Assembly: GCA_932521035.1 (NCBI GenBank)
Contig: OW051495.1
Location: 2,666,001 to 2,730,000 of the forward strand
Direction: 5' to 3'
Source: Oscheius dolichura
Lineage: Eukaryota > Nematoda > Chromadorea > Rhabditida > Rhabditidae
DNA: 64,000 nt
Shown: in pieces, positions 23,636 through 32,544 of the stretch
How positions within the stretch are numbered: the stretch's first letter is position 1
Layout of the letters: the number at the start of each line of letters is the position of its first letter
The notes under the pieces: model-generated
What the model was told of the DNA's origin: nothing
The model's database searches: none
The model's input: the letters and a program-made list of their open reading frames with translations, nothing else
Made by a program: the position numbers and the translations under genes

Positions 23636-23671
23636 CAGCCAAGAGGTCAGTCGGTTCTCTATCAGTCAACA

Positions 23672-23940
23672 ATGCAACTCCTCTCCTTCCTCCTCTTCGT
23701 CTTCTTCGCCTCCTTCGTCTCCTCCCAAACCTGTGGAGATCGTACTCCCATCGGACGTGAGTTCCTTCTGCCCCTTTCTGTATACCTATTCCTTCTCTTC
23801 CAGCCTGTCTCTTCGATCAGTGTCCCCAAGGTTATACCTGTCTCAATCCCCGGACCCCCCAGTCCCTCTGCTGTATGAAGGTGTTGGGCAGCAATGATGC
23901 CGTCACTCCTCCCACCAAGGGATGTACTTCGGGTTTCTAA
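23672..23940 (+). CDS. Small secreted cysteine-rich protein (EB/lustrin-like cysteine pattern)
   Basis: Two exons, 23672-23756 and 23804-23940, join in phase to give 73 residues. The first ~18 residues (MQLLSFLLFVFFASFVSS) are a strong signal peptide. The secreted part of about 55 residues has seven cysteines, with the stretch C-x3-CPQGYTC and a CC pair. This resembles the short cysteine-rich modules common in nematode secreted proteins. The odd cysteine number suggests either a dimer or one free thiol. The strong TATA pair and 47-base intron fit a highly transcribed effector-type gene. Its function is unknown; a role in cuticle, mucosal defence or as an inhibitor is only guesswork. A 3' processing signal variant (ATAAATAT) lies near 23985. 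Confidence 0.8.
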
Positions 23941-25207
23941 ACAAATGAAACAAAACTGCTAACAATTCCATTCCATGTCTGTACATAAATATATTATTCG
24001 AAACTTGCAGAATTCTTTGCTCGTTTCAGCCATTCTCCAAATAAGAGAAAAATGATCGGTAGGCGCTTAAAATAATTTGAAAATGAGGGAGTGAGGAGGA
24101 AGCGAACTTTTAAATTTGCAAAATTGACACGTTTTTTTGAGCTAGCGAGACGAGAGTAGGCTCATTCGATGGCCCTGGCGTATTGGCGGTTCTTGGCGTA
24201 TTGGCGGTTTATTTTTTGCTAAGCTCTGGCGCGTAACAGGGACGAATCGACAGCACTTTACCAAAGTTAAGCCCTTTTTCCATAGCCAGCCGGGTTCGGT
24301 CAGCCGGCGGTCAGAATGGCCAAGCCTTTCTTTTGTAAAGTTCTGTAATTCTGACCAAAACCAATGGAACGAAGGAGACTCTAACGCGGAGCCTCCGCCA
24401 ACACAAAACGGGGGCGTCGGCCGGCCAAGGCGCCCCTTTCACAAGGGCGTCTTCCATAAAAACTGGGCACTTCTAGTCACTTGGTTATAAAAAAATGGGA
24501 TATGTTTCCTCAACAAATTTTGAGCTCCTGTTTTGAGAGTAGGCTCATTCGAACCGATAATTTTTGCGCAGCATCGCTTGCTATTTAAAAAAATTTGAGA
24601 ACGCGGGCTTACGGAGGAATGGAGCCTCAAAATTTCGAAAAATGGCACAACGTTTTTTGAGCAAGCGAGATGAGACTGGGGTCATTCGATGGCTTCGTGG
24701 CGTTTTCGCGGAATATCTTTGGTTAAGCTCTGGCGCGTAACAGTGACGAATCGACAGCACTTTACCAAAGTTAAGCCTTTCCTATAAGCGGCCTGCTTCG
24801 GTCAGCCAATTGTCAAAAATGGTTTCGCTTTTAGTTTTGTCAAAGCCGGAGATTTCGACCGAAATTCCCAGAAGGGGTAACCCAAACGTATCAACTTCAT
24901 ATCAAGAGCTCTTTCCATTCGTGGCTGCCATTGTTCATTTGTTTTTTTAGAAATGGGAAATTCATAATGGAAGAGGGACTTTTTATTTTCTACGAATAAA
25001 TGGAGAATACAGCAATAATGAAATAAGACGACGACAGTCGATACAGAAGGCAGCCGAAAGGAGAGCGAAGCGTCTGTGAAGGAGAAAGAGGGAAGATGAG
25101 AAGACATAAGACAAGAGCGAGGGCAGTCTGTGACTCTGGCATCAGGGGAGACGCCTGGACAAAGGCCCTGAAATGTTCAAATTAATAATATAGCTTGGAA
25201 TACCTGC
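23941..25207. repeat. Spacer with ~500-base-period direct repeat
   Basis: A 53-base block starting AAGCTCTGGCGCGTAACAG at 24221-24273 recurs at 24725-24777 with one mismatch (offset 504). Diverged similarity extends on both sides (a gagcnagcgagaygaga motif near 24140 and 24660, and ggtcagcc further on). An 18-base tandem (tggcgtattggcggttct) lies at about 24178-24212. No gene is seen in the spacer. Confidence 0.7.
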
Positions 25208-25452
25208 TCATTTCCCCCCGGGGCTACAGACGCACACCCCGGTTACACAGGAACCGGGCTGAAAAAGACCGCCAGTTAGTAATTCAGTGCTCAACTTACG
25301 AGAGGTATACATTGGGCGGAACACTGAGTCTGACTACAGGCACGGCGAGCAGCGCGGACATTTGAGGCGTCGGGGTTTTCGTTATCGGTAGCGATGGCAG
25401 TGTGGAGGATCACGAAGAAGAAGAAGAACAGGGAGAAGAAGGAGAGTTTCAT
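25208..25452 (-). CDS. Small secreted CS-alpha-beta (defensin-like) peptide precursor
   Basis: On the minus strand, exon 1 (25452-25300) and exon 2 (25258-25208) join in phase 0 with a 41-base intron and give 67 residues. Residues 1 to about 20 (MKLSFFSLFFFFFVILHTAI) form a signal peptide. An acidic propeptide follows, ending R-A-A-R-R, a furin-like dibasic site. The mature part of about 30 residues has six cysteines spaced C-x4-C-x3-C-x6-C-x4-C-x-C, with GSC before the fourth and CVC at the end. C-x3-C plus C-x-C plus GxC is the CS-alpha-beta signature of invertebrate defensins. The short loop between the first two cysteines makes it unusually compact. An antimicrobial role is inferred from the family only. 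A different cysteine-rich effector remains possible. Confidence 0.78.
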
Positions 25453-25534
25453 TTTAGGGCTGAAACAATAAATATTAGATCTTTTGAGAAAGAAAAAAGC
25501 ATTTTCGACTGCTTTACGGATGACGGCCTCTTCC

Positions 25535-25541
25535 TTATATA
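25535..25541 (-). promoter_or_regulatory. TATA box of the defensin-like gene
   Basis: TATATAA on the minus strand, preceded by GGGTGGCCC, lies 83 bases upstream of the ATG at 25452. Confidence 0.6.
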
Positions 25542-26177
25542 GGGCCACCCTTATCAAATTGCTGACTTTTGTACTGACCAGGAAATGACACGAACTTGTT
25601 ATCGGCGTGGAGCGCCACCTATTATGCTGCGATCATCTCCCTTTGACCCCAGAAAACAAATTTTTAGCAGCAGAGTACATAGGGTCACCGGGTTATGCGG
25701 GTTTGACGGGTATTTTCCTGTAAACAATAAGCAAGGTATAGGGTAAAAACGGCAATTCTAAAAAATATGAGTAACTAGAAAGGGAAGTAATATAAATAAA
25801 ATGAAACGGGGAGCCCGACAGTATCCTTAATTAATTGTATCCAAAATTAAAGGGCTATTCGTAAAATTCACGAAAACGCCGGAATTTGTCTGGCGAATGG
25901 AAATACTACTTCTGGTCAATTGGTTCTAGCCTCCTTGAGGAGTCCCGATGTGGTGTAAGCCGATGTTCTCTGGGATGAATAAGGTCTCTTTGTCAGCTCG
26001 AAAATATTTTGTAAAACAGAAAACCGCGGATAAAACTACCGTTTCCCGGCTAATCTTTAATTGGTCAGAGATAAGCGGCCTAATAATCAACGTGTAGCTT
26101 GAATATCTAGAATCCTTTCATTGCTCTCTAGTCCCAGCTCGGAGACAGTCAACTTACGTCTTCTTCAACTTGATAAA
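25542..26177. other. Intergenic spacer
   Basis: AT-rich DNA between the minus-strand peptide gene and the next plus-strand gene. No open frame with family resemblance, repeat or hairpin stands out. It would contain both divergent promoters. Confidence 0.4.
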
Positions 26178-26747
26178 ATGATGTCAACTTCGTCTGAACT
26201 TGATGCTGACGGCCCGGGTCTACCAGCGTTTGAAAGCACGAGGATTGAAGGTATTTCATCCATCTTCTCCAACTACGGAAATGACGACGACACGTTTGTC
26301 GTAGGAGTCGAAGAAAGTCGCCTGAAGAGTACCAGCAGCATCCGGATGATGTCCTTCTCTGTGAACAACCGCAGCGACATCAATTCGGCTGATGAAGAGG
26401 ATGGACTGGACGTAGAAGATGGAGATAGCACCGCAAGAAACCTTAACGACACATTTGTGGTGGGCCATGTGCCGGCTGGACCGGCTGTACCAGAACCGCG
26501 TGCCCAGAGGTTGGCAGATTTTGATTTGGTGAGTAGCATTTTAAATCCTCTTTTTGGAATGTTAGATACCCCACCTTATTAATTTTCCCAGCTTTCTGTG
26601 ATTAAAGCATTTTCATAACTTTGCTTTCAGCTCAATATTCCGAATGATGAGCCTGATTTTTGTGGTATTGGATTTGGCCGAGCCGCTGTGTTAAAGTGGA
26701 TATGGCCCTGGAAGATGGTTGAGGTTAGTAGTCACCACAGTAATTAA
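26178..26747 (+). CDS. Hypothetical protein with repeated DTFVVG motif
   Basis: Exons 26178-26528 and 26631-26747 give 155 residues if the second exon runs to the TAA at 26745. A donor-like GTTAGT at 26724 allows splicing to an unidentified further exon. The N-terminal ~117 residues are acidic, Ser-rich and probably disordered. They carry DDDTFVVG and NDTFVVG about 58 residues apart. The second exon is different: PDFCGIGFGRAAVLKW and an aromatic IWPWK. No signal peptide or membrane segment is present. I do not recognise the family; it looks lineage-specific. The repeated motif could be a short linear interaction motif. Confidence 0.55.
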
Positions 26748-27466
26748 AAGAAATGAATTCGTTGTCGGAATCACTTTCCTCCTAAAAATCAAATATATTT
26801 GAATTAATTTAACCCGGAAAAAGGGTATTCCCATTGATATCGGTCATTGAAACAAATCAATTGGAGCACCCCGGCGCTTCTGACTCGCAGAACCAGTTGT
26901 TTCTCTAGTCTAATATAAACAATCGGGTAAAATTACCATCACCTCAAAATTTTGAAAATTCTTGAAGTGGAAAAAAAAGGGAGTAAATGGGCATGGTTCA
27001 CATCAAAACTATACGGAAAGACCATTTTTGAAACAGGCCAGAATGAGACGGGATGAAAAAGAATAATGAAGGGAAGTTCTGAAGCCGACGAGAACGACGG
27101 GAAACCCGCACATCCCTGATTCACATCCTTGTTCTCTTTTTGTATCATCAAACATGCCAGTGAAATTGCTTTTCTTTGCAATATGGAAATAAAAGGAACG
27201 TCTGAAAACAAATAAATTCAATAGTATCCACCACATTTCGCAAGGGAACCGAAAGGTCACTGTTGTTGACAATTTCTTCAGTCCTCGTCCTGCCTGCCCC
27301 CTCTCACCTTGCCCCTATCTAAATCACCTCGGCCAGATGTATCCGGGATCAAGCGAGATTTTTTCATAAACGTAACGTTTTCACAACTACGCAAATTTGC
27401 ATACATACCGTTATTTCATCACTGGCGCTGTCTCCTATTTTTGGCAAAGATGCCCGGTTTTCCTCT
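26748..27466. other. Intergenic spacer
   Basis: No supported exon. It includes a C-rich patch near 27290-27330 and an octamer-like ATTTGCAT near 27396. Nothing else stands out. Confidence 0.4.
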
Positions 27467-27537
27467 TTGATCTACAGCCGATCTATCTGGAAAAAGCTAT
27501 CACAAAGGTTTCTTTTCCTTTTAAAACTGATAAAAGT

Positions 27538-28290
27538 GAGATTTTCAGTTAGAATGGAAGAGTTGTGGGGGAAATACATACAAAACGAGGAGATACCGTT
27601 CAGGCGAGTTTATCGGACTGTTCCTTCCAATTCTGCAGGTAACGACAATTCTATTATTTGTATTTGCCACTTTTCCAGCTTCTCCGTACTACTCGGATGC
27701 CAAATCTTCAAACCTTCCCTTTCCATGCCAAATGTGGGCGGTTGCCAACTATTGAGGTGGTGAAAACTCAACTTCGTATCTTCCACCCAATTGAAAGAAC
27801 CCATGACAGACCAAGTTGTCTGTATCTCTCCATTCCCACACACTACGAAACCTGTGAATTTGCAATAGAATTTAATTTTTCTTTTTTAAAGATTCAAAAG
27901 ATGCGCTCTCGGCAGTCAAAGGACTACTTCCCCGGTGCCAGGAAGTGAAGGTGATCAGCAAGAGGCAAATCAATCCAGAAGACTTCTTGTATCTGTTGAC
28001 GGATGTATTGCATGTGGGGGAAATAACCAACGTTAATTTGTTCCTTTTCCCGTTCCTCCGTTCTGTACAGGTGCCAAATCTCCACGGGTTCACCCTCTAT
28101 GCTGCTTGGCAGAGAGCGGTCCCTTCTACCGACGACCTCCTGCAAGAGTTTGGCAACTTCTACCCGGTTGCAAAGTCTGATCTTGGCCAGGCACATCTAC
28201 GATTTACTGGTTTTACAGGGATCGTTCAATTTGGAATGGATAAAAAAGGAGCAATAATCAGTTACACCCCGCTTCTAGCTTTATTCTAGT
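27538..28290 (+). pseudogene. Rearranged F-box-family fragments
   Basis: Pieces of the family seen at 31360 appear out of order. 27551-27637 resembles the segment after the F-box. 27679-27880 (LLRTTRMPNLQTFPFHA..., then CLYLSIPTHYETC) resembles the last exon. Then 27898-28000 (DSKDALSAVKGLLPRCQEVKVI) and 28073-28289 (VPNLHGFTLYAAWQRAVPSTDDLL) repeat the penultimate and last exons. There is no complete F-box. Splice signals at the junctions are partly preserved. The simplest reading is two truncated tandem copies, B1 and B2, the second retaining two sound exons. A transcribed fusion cannot be excluded. Confidence 0.6.
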
Positions 28291-28801
28291 CACAAATCAC
28301 TCTGTCATACGGTGCAATAAGATTCCTGGTGGCTTTCTTCCGTCATAACTTTGAATTAATACATACATTTCCCTCTGTTTATTCTTCTTCGCTTTTCTGC
28401 AAGTTGAAAACGTTCGGGAAGTCTGAAGAAATCCTTATCGTGTGCCAGCTGATGCTTCTTTTCCTGATAAGTGAGAAATTCACAGCCTATCTGATGAAAA
28501 TATCCGCCTTGATAGGGGGGATGAAGCAAAGTACTGTTTTCGGTTATACATACAGGATAAATATGGATGAAGGCTCTCTTTCACTTGTCTGTTGATAGTG
28601 ATACTTAAGTTTTCCTGTCTAACCATACAATTTTTGTCTTTCATCCTGATAAAGTGTGTTGACCCATTGTAGCTCACTTCTGAACGATAATCAGCAAAAG
28701 AGGCGGAGTCTCGCCTAGTGTTCATAAGGAGTGTTCCTCAGGGTGATAGCCATTTCCAGCAACCTTTCTCCTAGAGGAAGCGGAAAACACCACCTCAAAC
28801 A
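28291..28801. other. Spacer and 5' region of the nucleotidyltransferase gene
   Basis: An open frame at about 28329-28595 has no recognisable family and weak codon character. The 5' UTR exon of the downstream gene probably lies near 28760-28801, since it must end in the AT that completes the start codon. Confidence 0.4.
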
Positions 28802-30290
28802 ATGTAAGTCTATTAAATTTCATTTTTCCAATAAAATTTTTAGGCCTGCTCTAGCCAAGTTCCAGAATTTGTCTGTTCAGGATCAACTGACCACAAAGAA
28901 ACAAAAGCTCGCCGCCTTGAACACTGTCGTCCAACGCATCTATGGTCAGAAAGGAGACATTCCACATTCTCGTAGTTTCAGATAGGGAAACCCTACAGAA
29001 TTCTCCCAAGATGAACGAGGTCAAAGCCTGCCTCACAAAGTTTCGGGCCCTTCTCGCAGTGCACTTCTTTAACGCGGATCTCCAGGTCTCTTCACTTGTT
29101 ATATCCTTTTATTCGTTTACAGTTTTATGGGTCAGTCGCCTCTGGATTTGGTTCAATTGAGTCCGACATTGACATTTCCATCAAGGTCCCGCAAAAGGTA
29201 ATATTCCCCCTGACCAAAGTATGCTAGTCATTGCAGTCACCTGCTGATGCCGACGTTATTCTGTTAAAAGTGAAAGAAATTCTACTAAAGAGCAACGGAG
29301 TTTCCTCAGCAACATTCATCAAAGCTCGGGCTCCAGTTGTGAAAGCCGTCTACGGAGGATTCAACATCGAGTGCTAACCGAAAAACAACAAAGGGAAACA
29401 AAAAGCTTTCAGTATCTCCTACGATAACGAGGCCGCCATTGAAGACGCAAAACTCATCAAAACATATGGGAAGTGGAATCCCTTATTTTTCGTCGTCGGA
29501 TTTTTCGTCAAAAAGGTCTGCTACCCATCGCGAGAGGGCAATAATCCTGATTCAGTGGGCCAAAGCGTTCGGCATCTGTGATGGGAGTAAGGGATTCTTC
29601 AGCAGTCACCACTGGATTCTGCTGACGATACACTGTCTTCAGAAGAATAAGGGCGAACACAACAAGGCCAAGCGTGCGTTGCCCTACATTCAAACTGTGT
29701 GTTTATTGCGAATTCTTTAGAATTTTGTATTGTAGGCATTTGGGACCGGCAATTCGTCTAACCGCCCTTGGCGATACTACCACAAGGAAGTCAGTTCAAA
29801 GTGGTCCGCAAACCAAAACTCTGTGATGGAGATCTTCTACTACTTCCTCCAGTATTATGCTAGCTTTGACTTCAAGAATCTGGTTTAGCTATAATTCTCT
29901 TCATAACTTGTGCTTATTTAGACTATCCACATTAAGAGCCCTGAAGACCATTCGCGTATGAGCCATGAAATCTCCGATCCAGTCTGTATCCGTAGGCCAT
30001 TCTACTGCGAATACGCGAAGCTCTCGTCCGCTGACAAAACCTTCTATTGCACTTATTATGGCGACCCCAAGGAGCAGAACATTGTTGCCAATGTCACGCA
30101 AGAAAGTAGGCCGTTGTTCAATATCATAACCTCTGTTTAGATCTCAACAAAATCCAAACGACTATAAGGATGACAAACAATCAGATCACCGGCTATCTCG
30201 CAGGAAAGCCTATGACAGACCCCGTTTTGGTAAGTTTTTCTCACACAGGAAGTCCAGATATATCTTCAGAAGAAGCTTTTCGCTCTATAA
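28802..30290 (+). CDS. Non-canonical poly(A) polymerase / terminal uridylyltransferase family protein
   Basis: The GLD-2/TUTase family adds nucleotides to RNA 3' ends. Exons: 28802-28803 (AT of the start codon), 28844-28944, 28982-29085, 29123-29197, 29237-29370, 29413-29472, 29516-29696, 29736-29882, 29922-30105, 30141-30229, 30270-30290. Phases agree throughout and give 365 residues. The start codon is split by an intron (AT|G). The catalytic signature is YGSVASGFGSIESDIDIS with Gly72-Ser73 and Asp84/Asp86. Asp139 (NIDISYDNEAA), the third metal ligand, is recreated by splicing out a 42-base intron that would otherwise put in a stop. A central LIQWAKAFGI and a C-terminal PAP-associated region (EIFYYFLQYYASFDFKNL) follow. 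No RNA-binding domain is seen, so it probably needs a partner. The 43-base intron at 29473-29515 has a weak acceptor (aaaaag). The family is secure; exact substrate and added nucleotide are unknown. Confidence 0.82.
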
Positions 30291-30380
30291 GTTGATCCAA
30301 ACAAAACCGAACCGTTCCACTAATTCTCCCCAATGTTATTCTCCAACACAGTCAACTCACGCTGATTACCCATTTTGATT

Positions 30381-30663
30381 GGCCAACGTTCTCCCTCACC
30401 GCACCCAAAAACTCACCAAATGCGCCCCGCGCTCGAATAATTCGACCTTGCTTATTATCGATAGAAACACTATGTTCACCTCAAAAACTCTATTTTGGGT
30501 TATATTTCAGCAATTTCTTATTCTTATGGAATATAACCTATATCAGCTTGTCCGCCATAAAATTCTGAACAAGGTAGACATTAAAAAAATAAACAAGGTC
30601 GAATTATTCGAGCGCGGGACTCATTTGGTGGGTTTATGGGTGCGGTGAGGGAGAACGTTGGCC
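30381..30663. mobile_element. Foldback MITE with 76-base terminal inverted repeats and 9-base target duplications
   Basis: The left arm at 30381-30456 (GGCCAACGTTCTCCCTCACC...) and right arm at about 30588-30663 are inverted copies with roughly five mismatches around a ~130-base AT-rich centre. ATTTTGATT flanks the element directly on both sides (30372-30380 and 30664-30672). Nine-base duplications and long inverted repeats are typical of Mutator-like (MULE) non-autonomous elements. It has no coding capacity and lies just downstream of the nucleotidyltransferase gene. Confidence 0.85.
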
Positions 30664-30672
30664 ATTTTGATT

Positions 30673-31359
30673 GAATATATAATAAATTGTTAACAGTTTG
30701 TTGTTCTTGTGGAAAGGGGTTCAAGCATCGCTGGGGGTTTTCCATTTGTCGTGCCACAAAAGAAAGCCCCTTGTTAATTTAACTAAACTTTTATTTAACT
30801 AAAAAAAACTAAGATAGAGATCCCCCAAAGAAAGACTCGCATTGTCTCCCCTTTGAGGAAGAAGCGTTGCGTGTCTCCCCTTTGAGGAAGAACTCTTCGT
30901 TTTCCTGGATCATCCAAAGTGACAGATTCGTTTTGACATTTTCGCAAACTGTTACCATAGAAATAAATAGGTTGTAACGAATTATGTCAATCTTGTAGAG
31001 GCGGGTAGTCCAGGATTGGAATTAGCCTGGCAGTTGGTTGTCTGTGCTCGTCCAGCTATGCGCTTCCTCCTTTTGTACTTCCACTGTTTCTTGATTGCCT
31101 TTCAACAAAGAGACAGTAGACAGCTTATTTTGTTCTAAAGACTTTAGTCTATCTTTGTTTTTTTCACAACTTTCCTCACTGAACAGATTTCGGGAGGTGG
31201 GGGACACATAAATAATTGATCTTCTTTAATCTTAATATTGTTGGCGTCTGATTTTTTGGCAAAAGCGAAGACGAACGCCAACTGTCTCCGCTTTGTTTCA
31301 CTGCTCGAATTTATTTGAAGATTCCCCTTGTGGATCAATCTCTCTTCTATAATATACCC
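30673..31359. other. Spacer with a short tandem repeat
   Basis: gtctcccctttgaggaagaa occurs at 30844-30863 and 30873-30892 (29-base period). An AATAAA at 30681-30686 could serve the upstream gene, though it is about 390 bases past the stop codon. No exon is supported. Confidence 0.5.
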
Positions 31360-32403
31360 ATGGAAACCTTTCCCCTTTCACAACTTCCCACACCCCTTCT
31401 GGTAGAAGTTATTTCCAAGGTATCCTCCAACCTCGTTTATAAGTTCATTATCATTTTCAGTTGTTTTGGAAAAGTTACCTCGGCCTTCAACAGACCTGTC
31501 GGACTATGAGGGACCTGGCCCGAAGTAACCGGTCGATTATGGTCGAAATGAACGAAGTACTGTATTGGAAAAGGAAGTGGAAGGTGGTGGAGAATCAATA
31601 CGACCTCCCTATTCCTCATCAGGTCTTCTATTGGCATTTGGATAACGGGAAACGGCTAAATCTCGACTGTCTTACCGGAGTTCGATTCTCCTATGTTGTC
31701 ACCCCGCCACGTTAGGGTCATTTCTCTTCTCGTTCACCATTCAAATTCAGATGACAAGAAATTATTCGAAGTATACTGTAATACCTTCGAGAGACACCGT
31801 ATTACCAGCCACTATCTGGATTTCTACCCCACTTCTTACTTTTCGCGGGAACAATGTCTAGAATGGCTGACTATTCTCAAACCGGACAACGTTGTCATGT
31901 ACAGCGAAGGGTCGAATCGATTCGAGTCTCTTCTACAAATTGGAGGATTGGTAAGATCACTGGTAATTCCCATTTAATGACAATTTCAGCTCGGTGTGAG
32001 TGTCCACCTCCATCCAGATGATGTACTCTTCGCGATCAAGGGACTCCTCCCCCGGTTCCGGTATGTAAAGATCATCCAACAGATAGAAGACGAGACAACC
32101 GACCACTTCTTCCTCACAATCGATTCAATTCTACAGGTAGCCGTCATCTTTTGTTCCACCTCCCCTTTTCAGTTCCTCCGTTCTGAAGATCTTCCCAATT
32201 TGTGCGAGTTCAACTTCACCGCTTCTTGGCAAGGAGAATGCCCTTCTATTGACGAGCAACTGGAAAAGTTGTTCTTCCTGTACCCGATTGTAGAGACCCG
32301 CGGCAGTACCACTTATCTGAGTATACCTGCTCACAAAGGGGTCTGTAAACTTTGGATGGAAGATCAATATGGAACAATCAGCTACACACCGACTAATCAT
32401 TAG
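31360..32403 (+). CDS. F-box protein, nematode-type expanded family
   Basis: F-box proteins bind Skp1 and bring targets to SCF ubiquitin ligases. Exons 31360-31419, 31461-31710, 31751-31950, 31990-32136 and 32173-32403 are in phase and give 295 residues. Residues about 3-45 (FPLSQLPTPLLVEVISKLFW, then LQQTCRTMRDLARS) read as an F-box. The rest is a leucine-rich, repeat-like substrate region (FEVYCNTFERHRIT, EQCLEWLTILKPDNVVMYSE, HPDDVLFAIKGLLPRF) akin to F-box-associated domains. All introns are 37-44 bases, and the second removes a frame break after TPP. It is the only complete member of the local family, next to the pseudogene at 22338 and fragments at 27538-28290. AATAAA at 32519-32524 is the likely 3' signal. 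Its 3' end converges with the peptidase gene, stop codons 141 bases apart. Confidence 0.8.
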
Positions 32404-32518
32404 TTCGATTCAAGGTTTCCTTCCCCATTTACTTCCAATTCATATTTCATGCCTACGTTTCCCTTTCGCGCGAATTTTCATTGTAATATTATTTGGTCTT
32501 GCTCAATTAAAAAATCGA

Positions 32519-32524
32519 AATAAA
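32519..32524 (+). terminator. Poly(A) signal of the F-box gene
   Basis: AATAAA 116 bases after the stop codon, within the short convergent spacer shared with the minus-strand peptidase gene. Confidence 0.6.
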
Positions 32525-32544
32525 AAGTTTTACTTCAATAATTA

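Noticed and set aside
24161-24830. Coding gene in the repeat-rich spacer
   Set aside because: All frames are interrupted and the two repeat copies do not preserve a common reading frame.
30844-30892. CRISPR-like short repeats
   Set aside because: Only two copies with a 9-base spacer in a eukaryotic intergenic region; a simple tandem duplication.
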